A DNA stretch of 64,000 bases from Bacteroidales bacterium (lineage in GTDB: Bacteria; Bacteroidota; Bacteroidia; Bacteroidales; Paludibacteraceae). The translations under genes were made by a program, and so were the position numbers. The stretch is from the NCBI GenBank assembly GCA_900769555.1, contig CAAGHA010000079.1, forward strand, positions 1 to 64,000. Reading direction: 5' to 3'. Below, one piece after another: positions 43,068 through 52,669 of this stretch (position 1 is its first letter; the number at the start of each line of letters is the position of its first letter). The notes below the pieces were generated by a model. That model made no database searches and was not told the DNA's origin. It saw only the letters and a list, made by a program, of their open reading frames with translations.

Positions 43068-45515
43068 ATGAAAAATTTTTGTTATTTATTGAGTTTGTTT
43101 TTTTTAGTAGCAACTCCTTTCTATTCTTTTGCTGCAGATAAATCTAGAGCTTTGTGGCCATGTAAATATGGAAATCGTGTTTATGTGAGTTGGCGTATGC
43201 GCGCTTCTGATAACCCTAAATCTACAGTTTATAAATTATTTGCAGACGGGAAAGAGGTGGCTTCTTTATCTGATAAAACTAATGTTTCCCTCTCTTCGGA
43301 ATATGCTAATTCCATATTCTCGTTAGAGGTGTATGATAGAAGTGGTAATTTGCTTGACTCTCAGTCTGATGTTAGGTGTAACCCCGACTTTTTTACCCAT
43401 ATAAAGTTGGATGTGCCTGCTGCTTATTCTATGAATAACTCAGAGGTTACTTATTCCCCGAATGATTGTTCTGCATACGATATGGATGGTGATGGTGAGC
43501 AAGAAATTATCCTTTCTTGGGCTCCGTCAAATGCCGGTGCTACTTGTACTGCTACTGCTCCTCCTATCTTGGATTGTTATAAGTTGGATGGTACTCGCTT
43601 GTGGCGTATTAATTTTGGCCCGAATGTCTTGGCTGGGTGCCGTTTTACTTTCCTTTGTTATGACTTTGATGGAGATGGTATCGGTGAATTAATTGGAAAA
43701 ACAGCTCAAGGTTCAAAAGATGCTACAGGTGCTTTCTTGCAAAAAGGTGCAGCTCAAGGTGCCAATCACTATGCCTCTTCTGTTAACTCAAGTGGTGTAA
43801 TCACTGATGGTGGTCGTGAGTGGATTACTTGTTTTGACGGAGCTACCGGTAAAGAGTTGCAAACGATTGATTATTGGCCATATTTTAACATTCAAAGTGA
43901 TTGGGATGATAGAGCTAATGCTACGGATGGTTCTTCTTATGGCCACCGTGGAAATTGGTTTAAAGGTTGTGTGGCGTTCTTGGATGTAAATGGTATACCT
44001 ACGCCTTGCGCTGTTACTACTCGTGGTATTTATACCTACTCTTATGCTGCTGCTTACCATTGGGATGGAAAAGATTTAAAAGTCCTTTGGAAACACTCTT
44101 CTGATAGGGCTGGACAGGGCATCTACGGACAGGGGGCTCATAGTGTTACGTGTGGAGATGTGGACGGAGATGGCTTTGATGAAATTATTGTGGGTGGAGC
44201 TGCGCTTGACCATGATGGCTCGTTTTTGTGGTCAACAGGCTTAGGTCATGGTGATGCTACTCATTTGGGTGAGTTTGACCCTGAAAATGATGGGTTGGAG
44301 TATCTTATGGTGACAGAGGAGCCTACTGCAAAGTATGATTGTGCTATGTTTGATGCAAAAACCGGTCGGGTTTTGGTCTCTAAGGCTCAAACGGGAGGTG
44401 ACACCGGAAGAGGACTGATTTTGGATTGTGACGATCGTTATCCGGGGTCTGAATTTATGGAGTGGAGTGATGCCAATTTATTTACTTGCAAAGGTGATGT
44501 GATTGCTCCTTGGCATGTTGGTACGATAAAGAATAGTTCTATTAATTTTCGTCTCTTCTGGGATGGAGACTTATATGAAGAATATTTAGATAGAGGTCAT
44601 ATTGACAAGTGGAATTCTCAAACAAATAGTTGGGATCGTACTCTTACGCTTTATTCGCATGGATTTGGGGCAAACGACATTAATTCTACCAAGTACAATC
44701 CTAATTTGGTGTGCGATCTTGTAGGCGATTGGAGAGAAGAGGCTGTTTTCTGGGCTCAAAATAGTGGTAATACTTATTTGACTATTTTTACTTCTACTGT
44801 GGAAAGTCAGTATAAATTGCCATGGTTGAGAGATGACCATACGTATGATATGGCAATTACTTGGCAGAATTGTGGTTATAATCAACCGCCCCATTTGGGC
44901 TATAGTCCGATAGTGTATTATCGCGAATTGGAAAGAGTACTTCCCGAGGCAACACTTACAAAACATGGAGCAGGTAGCAGTTCTCAAGAAATTATGAAAG
45001 ATAGTGCAATAGTTGATTTTTATTATACTTGGGAGAATGCAGAAACCGTTACAGTAACCGGACTTCCCAACGGGATTAATTATACGGTCGATCAATCTTC
45101 TCGGAATGTTTATTTTTCAGGGTGGGCGAATGATGTTCCGGGAGAGTATAAATTTATGGTTACAACTGTAGGAAACGATAAAAATGCAGTTAAGTCGGGT
45201 ACAATTATAATTCTTCCTGCCGAATTGAATGGAGAAGAAACCGGCGTTACATTGAATCGCTCTTCGGGGGTTAATGTTTTGATTGCTCCGAATCCTACTG
45301 TCGGTGAATTTAATGTGTTATTTAATGGAGTGAGTGGTGTGGTTGATTGGGAAATATCTTCTTTGGAAGGTAGAGTTTTGAGTAAAGGTTCTTGGAATTT
45401 GTCCGGTAATAATTCTTTGTTTGTAATAAAAAATGAAGGTCTCAAAAAGGGGGCTTACATTTTGACGATGAATGGAAACGGTTGTATTGTTCAAGAGATT
45501 ATGTTAGTTAAGTAG
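43068..45515 (+). CDS. Second rhamnogalacturonan lyase-like protein, family PL11, with T9SS tail
   Basis: The ATG at 43068 opens a signal peptide (cleavage near SFAAD); the frame is open further upstream. The 815-residue protein has the PL11 propeller with calcium loops (YDMDGDGEQE, YDFDGDGIGE, DVDGDGFDE) and the family's HGDATHLGEFDP and WQNCGYNQPPH segments. Its N-terminus is diverged from the first PL11 (YVSWRMRASDNP). An Ig-like segment (about 625-725) and a T9SS type A tail beginning IAPNPTVGEFNV follow. The 220-residue alpha/beta module of the first lyase is absent. Predicted role: cleavage of rhamnogalacturonan I or its fragments outside the cell. The two lyases may differ in endo/exo mode. 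Confidence 0.9.
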   Translation: MKNFCYLLSLFFLVATPFYSFAADKSRALWPCKYGNRVYVSWRMRASDNPKSTVYKLFADGKEVASLSDKTNVSLSSEYANSIFSLEVYDRSGNLLDSQSDVRCNPDFFTHIKLDVPAAYSMNNSEVTYSPNDCSAYDMDGDGEQEIILSWAPSNAGATCTATAPPILDCYKLDGTRLWRINFGPNVLAGCRFTFLCYDFDGDGIGELIGKTAQGSKDATGAFLQKGAAQGANHYASSVNSSGVITDGGREWITCFDGATGKELQTIDYWPYFNIQSDWDDRANATDGSSYGHRGNWFKGCVAFLDVNGIPTPCAVTTRGIYTYSYAAAYHWDGKDLKVLWKHSSDRAGQGIYGQGAHSVTCGDVDGDGFDEIIVGGAALDHDGSFLWSTGLGHGDATHLGEFDPENDGLEYLMVTEEPTAKYDCAMFDAKTGRVLVSKAQTGGDTGRGLILDCDDRYPGSEFMEWSDANLFTCKGDVIAPWHVGTIKNSSINFRLFWDGDLYEEYLDRGHIDKWNSQTNSWDRTLTLYSHGFGANDINSTKYNPNLVCDLVGDWREEAVFWAQNSGNTYLTIFTSTVESQYKLPWLRDDHTYDMAITWQNCGYNQPPHLGYSPIVYYRELERVLPEATLTKHGAGSSSQEIMKDSAIVDFYYTWENAETVTVTGLPNGINYTVDQSSRNVYFSGWANDVPGEYKFMVTTVGNDKNAVKSGTIIILPAELNGEETGVTLNRSSGVNVLIAPNPTVGEFNVLFNGVSGVVDWEISSLEGRVLSKGSWNLSGNNSLFVIKNEGLKKGAYILTMNGNGCIVQEIMLVK

Positions 45516-45830
45516 TTTTTAAGGAGAGAAGATTCTTCATAAACCAATTCTTTCTTAAGTTCTCATAAACTCATCGAAACTCATTTCTGTATTTGAGAAA
45601 GACAATCTGTAAAGAGGTTCTTCTTCACTAGTGTTTTTATGAAGATTCTCTATGCAAATTCCTCCCATGTTTTGCATGGCAATCCTGAATCCGCCAATTA
45701 CTGCGAACAAATGTGTAAAGTAAAATCTTCTTATCTGTGTTATACAGGAAAAAGCTACATAATTTACGAAAGAAAAGAGGATGCTTCGTATTGAGGCACC
45801 CTCCATTTGTTTTTATTGTTTTTGTTTGAT
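45516..45830. other. 315-bp gap between convergent genes
   Basis: This stretch separates the PL11 gene from the reverse-strand leucine-rich-repeat gene. It holds the terminator of the latter and an 83-codon reverse-strand open frame (45806-45555) that starts inside that terminator. I do not count the frame as a gene. No other structure is evident. Confidence 0.4.
45772..45803 (-). terminator. Rho-independent terminator of the LRR lipoprotein gene (reverse strand)
   Basis: On the reverse strand GAGGGTGC (45803-45796) pairs with GCATCCTC (45784-45777; one G-T pair), followed by a short T-rich stretch. Confidence 0.7.
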
Positions 45831-46838
45831 TTACTCCATTGCAACAAGGGTAAATTTTCCCCAGTCTGGATTTGCTTTATATTCATCTAAGGAAGAACTA
45901 TGAACGTAAATCGTTACATCCTCATTGAAGATATTATCGCTTTCTCCCGTGAATAGAGGCGGTGTGGTTGCATAGCAATAGACGGTTTTTAGTTTTATAC
46001 AATCGTAAAAAGCGTTGCGTTCAATCTGTTTCAATGATTCTGTGAGGGTAATGCTTGACAATGTAATGCAATTTTTGAAGGCATTTGCCCCAATGGTAGA
46101 AACAAATTTGCCCAATTCTATTTTTGTTAGTGCAGTGCAGTTGTAGAAGGCTTTCCCCCCGATTGATGTAAGTGAGTCTGACGTAGTGACTTCCTTTAAG
46201 TTTACGCAGTTGGAAAAAGCCTCTTCTCCAATTGTTTTAAGACTTGGAGAGACATTAATCTTTGTCAAACTTGTTTGTGCTTTAAAAATTGAGTCGCCCA
46301 GTACAGATGTGTAAGGTTTGATAGCATACATTTTATCTTTCTCAATTTGTGTCAGAATTAATTGTTTTTCATCGAATTTTAGTGGCAACGTGTCAATCGT
46401 TTCATACAGAAATGCGTTGGATGCCATTTGTTTTATATCGATGATTAAATCTTCAGTTTTGTTTTTGATTATAAACTGAGTGTTCCTCGCTTTCTCTGTT
46501 ATATTGGCAGAGATGTCTATCTTCATATAGTGGCAATTATTATAGTCTAAACTAAAAGAATCACACTTTGCCCACTCTTCTCCTCCGGAGTAGGTTGGTT
46601 TTGTTCTGGATGCAAACCGAATCTCTTTAATTTTGGCAAATGGTAATTTATTTTCATCTCTATAATCGTAATACCATTCCTTATAATCATTATATTCGGT
46701 TTTTAACAGAGTGAGGGATTCTAAGAGAATCAAATCTGAATTTACTCGGTCGATTTCAATTGTTTCATTGTACTGGCAAGAGTTAAATGATGCAAGACAA
46801 GATAAACCTATAATCAGGGTGAATATATACTTTCTCAT
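45831..46838 (-). CDS. BspA-like leucine-rich repeat lipoprotein
   Basis: The 335-residue protein has a lipoprotein signal (lipobox FNSC, C21), an unassigned N-terminal domain, and four or five LRR_5 repeats of about 23 residues (about 190-310) with the pattern IG-x-x-AF-x-NC-x-x-L. BspA-like proteins are surface proteins of Bacteroidota, often involved in adhesion or recognition. It begins 6 bp after the upstream beta-barrel gene, so the two form one operon and may act together at the outer membrane. Confidence 0.85.
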   Translation of the reverse strand: MRKYIFTLIIGLSCLASFNSCQYNETIEIDRVNSDLILLESLTLLKTEYNDYKEWYYDYRDENKLPFAKIKEIRFASRTKPTYSGGEEWAKCDSFSLDYNNCHYMKIDISANITEKARNTQFIIKNKTEDLIIDIKQMASNAFLYETIDTLPLKFDEKQLILTQIEKDKMYAIKPYTSVLGDSIFKAQTSLTKINVSPSLKTIGEEAFSNCVNLKEVTTSDSLTSIGGKAFYNCTALTKIELGKFVSTIGANAFKNCITLSSITLTESLKQIERNAFYDCIKLKTVYCYATTPPLFTGESDNIFNEDVTIYVHSSSLDEYKANPDWGKFTLVAME

Positions 46839-46844
46839 ATCTAT

Positions 46845-47582
46845 TTAATTAAATGTTACGGCTATTTTTGTATTAAGACTATGTACGATTGCTTGGTAAA
46901 AATTAGTTTGGTACGGACCGTCCGCCCCACCTCGTTCTTCTCTATGCCATTTACCTCCTAAGGCGATGTACATCTTTGCTTTTTCTGATAGCCGGATGTT
47001 GATACCGACACTAAATTTAGCGAAAAATGAGGGCGACTTAAATACATCTTCAAGAGAAAGTTCATCACTTAGATAATCGTCATCTGTATATGGGTCTCTA
47101 ATCTCTTTTAATTGGTGACTAAGACGTTTGGAAAGTCCGTACGAAAAATCCAAAACCGGTGTTACCGGCATTTTTATAATGTAATACTTGAAATACAAGA
47201 ACGTCTCTGCATCTATGGACGAAGATATAAAATCAAGATTGTTGAAGTGAAAATCATAGTAAATTTCATCGATATAATCATAATACTTGCTTGTGTCATA
47301 CTCTCTTGCAAGTAAACCAACACCAGCTCCTAAAAAGAAGTGTTCGTTGAATCGACAGCCTCCGATGTAGTCTGCATTGATTCCCCGGAAACCATCTCCT
47401 TTGTACCAAAGTCCCCATGCTAAATTTAATTCCGGACCATGTTCATACTTGGGTTGAAACCTCTTTTCCTCTGTTCTTTGTGCTGTGCTTAGTGTTCTGC
47501 TATCTTCGGTTGCCTCTTTTAAATCTTTGCCGTAGCAAAACACCCCCCATGTCATAAGACATAACAATAATACCTTTTTCAT
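46845..47582 (-). CDS. Outer-membrane beta-barrel-like protein
   Basis: The 245-residue protein has a signal peptide ending near CYGKD and then alternating hydrophobic/polar strands typical of small outer-membrane barrels (GPELNLAWGLWYKG; FFLGAGVGLLAREYD; AKMYIALGGKWHRE), ending in a strand with a C-terminal aromatic near the end (IAVTFN). I cannot name the family. A LRR lipoprotein gene follows after 6 bp. Confidence 0.7.
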   Translation of the reverse strand: MKKVLLLCLMTWGVFCYGKDLKEATEDSRTLSTAQRTEEKRFQPKYEHGPELNLAWGLWYKGDGFRGINADYIGGCRFNEHFFLGAGVGLLAREYDTSKYYDYIDEIYYDFHFNNLDFISSSIDAETFLYFKYYIIKMPVTPVLDFSYGLSKRLSHQLKEIRDPYTDDDYLSDELSLEDVFKSPSFFAKFSVGINIRLSEKAKMYIALGGKWHREERGGADGPYQTNFYQAIVHSLNTKIAVTFN

Positions 47583-47667
47583 TTGAATTTTTCTTTTTGT
47601 ACCCTTTATTCTAATTCGACCTGAATTAGTTAAATCGTGTAATATAATTTTAGGTTAAACATTCGTG

Positions 47668-47675
47668 CAAAGTTA
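47668..47675 (-). promoter_or_regulatory. Candidate -7 box of the barrel-LRR operon (reverse strand)
   Basis: On the reverse strand TAACTTTG matches TAnnTTTG 86 bp before the start at 47582. No TTTG lies 19 bp further upstream. Confidence 0.4.
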
Positions 47676-47730
47676 GGTTATTTTTTTTATCTGTTCCTTT
47701 TATGTTTCTTTTTTTATAATAATATTTTTC

Positions 47731-47754
47731 AGATAAGTTCTATAAATTAGGTAG
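47731..47754 (-). repeat. Dispersed repeat copy, inverted orientation
   Basis: On the reverse strand this reads CTACCTAATTTATAGAAC, sharing AATTTATAGAAC with the direct copies at 47868, 52474 and 54882. Confidence 0.55.
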
Positions 47755-47867
47755 AGATGATTTTGAAGAGCATTTTGTTTAGGATGTTTCTATTAATAAA
47801 GGAGTGATGCGAGCATCGTAACTGAATAAATATAAGCAATATAGCACAAGTGAATTCAAAAAAATCA

Positions 47868-47896
47868 CGAAATGAATTTATAGAACCTACCTAAAA
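47868..47896 (+). repeat. Dispersed repeat copy 1
   Basis: Core AATGAATTTATAGAAC, then CTACCTAAA. It is nearly identical to the copy at 52474 and overlaps the T-run of the GH44 operon terminator. The two copies flank the GH44 pair and the kinase gene. Confidence 0.7.
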
Positions 47897-47926
47897 AAAA
47901 GATACCCCAATCTGATTGAGGCATCT
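47893..47926 (-). terminator. Rho-independent terminator of the GH44 operon (reverse strand)
   Basis: On the reverse strand AGATGCCTCAA pairs with TTGGGGTATCT (G-T pairs allowed), followed by eight T residues. Confidence 0.85.
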
Positions 47927-47948
47927 CTTTCTGTTCTGCACATTAAAA

Positions 47949-49844
47949 TTAATTCTTTACCGCTCCTATGGTTTTTGTTACATTTTTCATTGTTATTGCG
48001 CAGAGATAATGACCACTCGCAAGGGTTGAAACGTCTATTGGGGCTTTGGAAGTGGTAATTGTCTCTTTTATCATTACCTTCCCCTCGGTGTTGATGATTT
48101 GAACGGTTGCCTCTTCTTCCAATCCGTCTATGAACAGCTGTGTTGTCATTGAGGTAGGGTAAATCCGCAGGGTTGAAGCTAAGTTGTGACTGTTTTTTGT
48201 AGAGCCTTTCGCTGTTACTAGTATCGTTGAGGTGGATAGGGGTGCAAGAGTTACCGTTGTTTTTCCCTCGTTGAAAATGACTTCCTTTTTTTTCAAAGCA
48301 TTAATCGTATGAGAGACAAAGGTCTCTTCTGCAGGTAATTCAGACAGTTCCAAAAGGGGATATTCGCCATCTTCAATATCGTAATTCCTTAGATTGATTG
48401 TTATATCTGCCTCTTGTTCAAAAGAACGATTGATTAGTAATACACTCAGGCTGTCTTTTGTCTCTGATATTGTTGTATGTACCGATACAATTGAATCGTT
48501 GCTAGATGTCGATGGTAGGTAGTACTTTTGATTGTACCGAGCAAATAGGTGCAATGTTTCCCACATGCCGGTTTTCCATGACCATGGGATAAAGAATTCT
48601 AGGTTGTGTTTCATGAATTCTCCCATCATCGAACCATACCAAACACTATTGATGTCCGGATCGTTCGATTCAATTCCTGTCTCGGTTATTCCCAATGCTC
48701 TGATGTCATCTTCTCCCATATACTCTTTCATCCACTCCTGGCAGCGTTTAAAGATGTAAACCTTGCTTTGGGTTTCATCCCAACCTCCATTTATCAATTT
48801 TACACCATTAGCTTGGGGATAGATATAGTTTTCATCAAAATATATTCGATGCGTTTGTAATATCTCTTCGTCAGAAAAATTGATAGGGTAGTAGTGCAAT
48901 GCAAACACATCTAACAGTTTCATTCCACATTTTTTCTCTTCTTCGGCTATTCGTTTAATAATGTATTCTAACCAAGGCCAATATCTTCCATCTGTGGTTA
49001 GATCCTTTCTGTCTGGTCCGGCAAACCATTGCCATTCGTTGGCGCATATCGGTCCAATTAGTTTTAAATCGGGATATTTGGTGCGTGCTGCTTTGGCAAT
49101 TCGTACATATTTTTCAATGTACTCTTCCGGTTTTACGGGCTCTTTTTGAACATCGTCATGGGTCAAATGCCATATCTCAGGCTCATTGTCTAATGCCCAA
49201 TATAACGTCTTGGAACGGTCGATTTCTAATCCGTTTTCTCCAAACCAATGATCTAATATTCCTACGCATGAGTCGGTGGGCCATTCCTTTAAGTAGGTAT
49301 TAATATCTCCATCAACCAAAGCGTTTTTCCCATTATCCTCATTAGGTATTGCTCCTTTCCCGGTTACATTTTGGGCTGTGTTTAACCATTTATTTCCATG
49401 CGAAACATACCAATCCCAATCTTTAAAATTGTATTCCGTATCAGCTCCAACCCATCCTAATATGGGTAATCCATACATTACTTGCACTTGTGGTGCATTT
49501 TCTTGAATGGTTTGGATTTCATAATCCCAATTTTGACTGTGAACTCGGTTATACCAATCGGGATGACTGGCAACGCGACGATGAAAATTGTATTTGGTTG
49601 AATTGTTGCCACTATTCTCGCGAAGAATACCAATTCCCGACTCGTTGATTAAAGTCCACATAGAGTCTGTTGTAGCTTTTGTAGAATCATCGTTTGTAGA
49701 ATTGTTTTTACCATAAATGTAACGTGATATTTTGTGTGGCGTTGCATTCCCATCGATGGATATCACTACCGTTTCGGCATTGGATAGGAACGTAGTCCCT
49801 ACCATGCCGATGACGATAGTTGCAATTATGCGTTTTGTCTTCAT
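47949..49844 (-). CDS. Glycoside hydrolase family 44-like enzyme (copy 2 of the tandem pair), T9SS tail
   Basis: The 631-residue secreted protein has a signal peptide (cleavage near SNAET) and GH44 features: IYGKNNST, LRENSGNNSTKYN, and DNEPEIW with predicted acid/base E221. A second glutamate, E388 in GITETGIES, is the likely nucleophile. GH44 enzymes are endo-beta-1,4-glucanases or xyloglucanases. A beta-sandwich region and a T9SS type A tail (IYPTSMTTQLFIDGL) follow. It lies 12 bp after its paralogue, so both are one operon. GH44 assignment rests on motifs; xyloglucan or glucan as substrate is inference. Confidence 0.8.
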   Translation of the reverse strand: MKTKRIIATIVIGMVGTTFLSNAETVVISIDGNATPHKISRYIYGKNNSTNDDSTKATTDSMWTLINESGIGILRENSGNNSTKYNFHRRVASHPDWYNRVHSQNWDYEIQTIQENAPQVQVMYGLPILGWVGADTEYNFKDWDWYVSHGNKWLNTAQNVTGKGAIPNEDNGKNALVDGDINTYLKEWPTDSCVGILDHWFGENGLEIDRSKTLYWALDNEPEIWHLTHDDVQKEPVKPEEYIEKYVRIAKAARTKYPDLKLIGPICANEWQWFAGPDRKDLTTDGRYWPWLEYIIKRIAEEEKKCGMKLLDVFALHYYPINFSDEEILQTHRIYFDENYIYPQANGVKLINGGWDETQSKVYIFKRCQEWMKEYMGEDDIRALGITETGIESNDPDINSVWYGSMMGEFMKHNLEFFIPWSWKTGMWETLHLFARYNQKYYLPSTSSNDSIVSVHTTISETKDSLSVLLINRSFEQEADITINLRNYDIEDGEYPLLELSELPAEETFVSHTINALKKKEVIFNEGKTTVTLAPLSTSTILVTAKGSTKNSHNLASTLRIYPTSMTTQLFIDGLEEEATVQIINTEGKVMIKETITTSKAPIDVSTLASGHYLCAITMKNVTKTIGAVKN

Positions 49845-49856
49845 TATTCCACCTCC

Positions 49857-51752
49857 CTAATACTTAATTATAGGAATCGTTTTTGTTATATTGGAAAGCG
49901 TAATAGCGCAAAGATAATAACCATTAGGAAGTTGCTCTATGTTCAACGTAGCTTTATCTTGTGTGCATTCTTGGGTTATTAGAGATTTACCTTCCATCGA
50001 AATGATTTGGATGGTACCGCCATTACCTAATCCGGATAGGTGCAATCGGTTTTGGGTTGAAGTAGGGAACACTTTAACCTCACTGACAGCTCTCTCCGGA
50101 GAAATGTTGGTTCTTTTTCCTGCATTCAGCAATATAGTTGTTGTTGATAGAGGAGGTAAACTTAACTTTGCTGTTCTGTTGTTGAAAGATGTAGCCTTTG
50201 TTTTTAGTGCATTATCTGTGTGGGATACAAATGTCTCCTCATCCGGTAAGTCAGACAATTCCAAGGTCATGTAATCTCCATCTCTTAATTCAAAATTGCT
50301 CAAATTGATCTCAATTTCTGTTGCTTCTGATATGGAACGATTGATAAGTAATACTGTCAATGAATCTTTCGTTTCGTTTATCGTGGTATGAATTGACACC
50401 AATGAATCGTTGGAGGATTGGGATGAGAGATAGTAGGGTTGGTTGTAGCGAGCAAATAAGTGCAATGTTTCCCACATTCCGTTTTTCCAAGTCCAAGGTG
50501 AAAAAATTTCTACTTTCTCTTTCATGAATTCACCTATAGTAGAACCATACCAAATACTACAAATATTTGCATCGGAAGATTCTATGCCACATTCTGTCAT
50601 TCCAAAACCTCTTGTCTCTCCCATGTATTTCATCATCCATTCTTGGCAACGTTTGAATACATACTCTTTGGTGTTATTATTATTCCATTTTCCTGTAATC
50701 ATCTTTATTCCGTTGGCTTGAGGATAGTTGTATGTCTCGTCAAAAAATAGTCTGTGACATTGAATCACTTCTGCATCCTTTAGTTTACTTGGGTAGTAGT
50801 GTATAGCAAAAACATCTAATAGTTTTACACCGCAACGCGCCTCTTCTTCTCCAATCCTTTTGATAAAATACTCAATCCACGGATAAAATTCTTCGCCAAC
50901 AGTAACCCCGTAATCTGAGCCTGCATACCATTGCCACTCATTGCAGGTGATTGGTCCTACCAATTTTATATCCGGCCATTTGTTTTTGGCTGCTTTGGCA
51001 ACTGCGATATATTTGTCGATAAACTCGTCTGCAGAAACCGGTTCTTTCTGTACGTCATCATGGGTTCCACTCCATATTTCGGGCTCATTGTCCATTGCCC
51101 AGTAGAGTACTTTAGAACGGTCAAACCCTAATCCGGTCTCTCCGAACCAATGGTCGAGTATCCCAACAGTAGAATCTGCAGGCCATGGCATCAAGTAGGA
51201 GTTGGGATCTCCTTCCACTAACGCCGTCTTTCCGTTGTCCGGATTGGCTACACCTCCGATTCCTGCCACGTTTTGAGCCCTATTTAACCATTGTTTGTTA
51301 TGGTCGATGTACCAGCCCCAATCATCAAAATTGTTCTCTTCGGTTGATGCTACATACCCTAAAAGTTGAAATCCGTACATAGCTTGTACATTGGGTAGTC
51401 TCTCTTGAATACTTTGTAATTCGTAGTCCCAATCGTGTGGTTCAACATTGTTGTACCAATCCGGATGACTTGATAGGTGACGACTGTAATTGTATTTTGT
51501 GGAGTTGTTTCCGCTGTTTTCTCTTAAGAATGTTACTCCAGATTCGATGATTTGTGTCCACTCTGCTTCTGTTGTAGCTTTGCTTGGTTCATCGCTTGTT
51601 GAGTTATTCTTTCCATAAACGTATGGTGACACCTTATGCGTTTCTCCTTCTCCGTTGATTGTTAAAGTGATTGTTGCTGCATTTGTAGAGGTAAAACCGA
51701 TAGATAAAGCTATCGCTGCTAGCAATGATTTTATGCTTTGATTTGTTTTCAT
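49857..51752 (-). CDS. Glycoside hydrolase family 44-like enzyme (copy 1 of the tandem pair), T9SS tail
   Basis: This is a 631-residue paralogue of the next gene in the operon, with a signal peptide ending near TNAAT. It has the same motifs: VYGKNNST, DNEPEIW (acid/base E223), and GMTECGIES (nucleophile E387). The T9SS tail is VFPTSTQNRLHLSGL. Both active-site glutamates are kept, so both copies should be active. It is first in the two-gene operon and divergent from the kinase gene. The equal length and the collinear motifs point to tandem duplication. Confidence 0.8.
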   Translation of the reverse strand: MKTNQSIKSLLAAIALSIGFTSTNAATITLTINGEGETHKVSPYVYGKNNSTSDEPSKATTEAEWTQIIESGVTFLRENSGNNSTKYNYSRHLSSHPDWYNNVEPHDWDYELQSIQERLPNVQAMYGFQLLGYVASTEENNFDDWGWYIDHNKQWLNRAQNVAGIGGVANPDNGKTALVEGDPNSYLMPWPADSTVGILDHWFGETGLGFDRSKVLYWAMDNEPEIWSGTHDDVQKEPVSADEFIDKYIAVAKAAKNKWPDIKLVGPITCNEWQWYAGSDYGVTVGEEFYPWIEYFIKRIGEEEARCGVKLLDVFAIHYYPSKLKDAEVIQCHRLFFDETYNYPQANGIKMITGKWNNNNTKEYVFKRCQEWMMKYMGETRGFGMTECGIESSDANICSIWYGSTIGEFMKEKVEIFSPWTWKNGMWETLHLFARYNQPYYLSSQSSNDSLVSIHTTINETKDSLTVLLINRSISEATEIEINLSNFELRDGDYMTLELSDLPDEETFVSHTDNALKTKATSFNNRTAKLSLPPLSTTTILLNAGKRTNISPERAVSEVKVFPTSTQNRLHLSGLGNGGTIQIISMEGKSLITQECTQDKATLNIEQLPNGYYLCAITLSNITKTIPIIKY

Positions 51753-51882
51753 GGTACGTAGTTCTATGTGTTAAACGTTATTTTTGCCTAATTTTGAATC
51801 AAGACAAGTGATGAATTTTATCTTATCCATCTGCAATTTAATCTTTTTTTTCCTTTTCTAAAAATTTTGAGTGGAAATTTTG

Positions 51883-51890
51883 TATGTTTG
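51883..51890 (+). promoter_or_regulatory. Candidate -7 box of the P-loop kinase gene
   Basis: TATGTTTG matches TAnnTTTG 28 bp before the ATG. The nearest TTTG upstream is too close (13 bp), so the -33 element is unclear. Confidence 0.4.
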
Positions 51891-51918
51891 GTCGATTTAT
51901 TCTTACTGAAAAAAGATT

Positions 51919-52467
51919 ATGGTTATTTTAATTACAGGTGCTACGCATACTGGGAAAACGTTTCTAGCCCAAAGGTTGCTTGAGAAATATAATTATCCCT
52001 ATTTATCGGTAGATCACTTAAAAATGGGACTGATTCGTAGTGGAAATACTTGTCTTACACCCTTGGATGATGAAGAATTGACTCTTTATCTATGGCCAAT
52101 ACTGCGAGAAATGATTAAAACGGTAATAGAAAATCACCAAAATTTGATCGTTGAAGGTTGTTATATTCCCTTTGATTGGAGACTGTCGTTTGAAGTTGAG
52201 TACCAAAAGGATATCCGATTTATTTGTATTACCATGAGTGAAAACTATATAGAAAATCATTACTCTGAAATTATTAAGAATGCCTCTATTATTGAATCTC
52301 GGTTAGATGATAATGATTGCTCTGTTGAATTTCTTCAGCGCGAAAATAGATTTTATAGAGAGGGATTCTGCAGTGCAGGTGAAAATGTATCCTTGATTGA
52401 TGGAGATTATCAAGAGTGGTTAAATGGGGTTCAGAAATGTGAATGTTTTTTTAGGAGGATTTTATAA
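51919..52467 (+). CDS. Small P-loop kinase-like protein
   Basis: The 182-residue protein has Walker A GATHTGKT near the N-terminus, a Walker B-like LIVEGCYIPFDW, and the size and fold of small-molecule kinases (nucleoside, shikimate or zeta-toxin-like). I cannot name the substrate. It sits alone between the divergent GH44 operon and the GH43 gene. A dispersed repeat copy begins 7 bp after its stop, and there is no evident terminator. It lacks a signal peptide, so it acts in the cytoplasm, unlike its enzyme neighbours. Confidence 0.7.
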   Translation: MVILITGATHTGKTFLAQRLLEKYNYPYLSVDHLKMGLIRSGNTCLTPLDDEELTLYLWPILREMIKTVIENHQNLIVEGCYIPFDWRLSFEVEYQKDIRFICITMSENYIENHYSEIIKNASIIESRLDDNDCSVEFLQRENRFYREGFCSAGENVSLIDGDYQEWLNGVQKCECFFRRIL

Positions 52468-52473
52468 ATTTTG

Positions 52474-52503
52474 CAAAATGAATTTATAGAACGTACCTAA
52501 ATT
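52474..52503 (+). repeat. Dispersed repeat copy 2
   Basis: Core AATGAATTTATAGAAC, then GTACCTAAA, differing from copy 1 at one core base. It lies between the kinase and GH43 genes. Confidence 0.7.
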
Positions 52504-52669
52504 AATTTCACATTTGTTGGTTCTCTCTCTCTACAATCTTCGGTAATGACTCAGTTTTGATTTTTTTCTTTATGCTTGCTAAATTAAACTTTATTTTTTT
52601 AATTTGTAGACTGACTTCTAAATGATACAAATTTTTTAAGAATAGTAATCGCAATAGATAGAATTTAAA

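Noticed and set aside
45555..45806. Reverse-strand open frame of 83 codons
   Set aside because: It starts inside the terminator of the LRR gene, has no promoter or ribosome-binding sequence and no recognisable domain.
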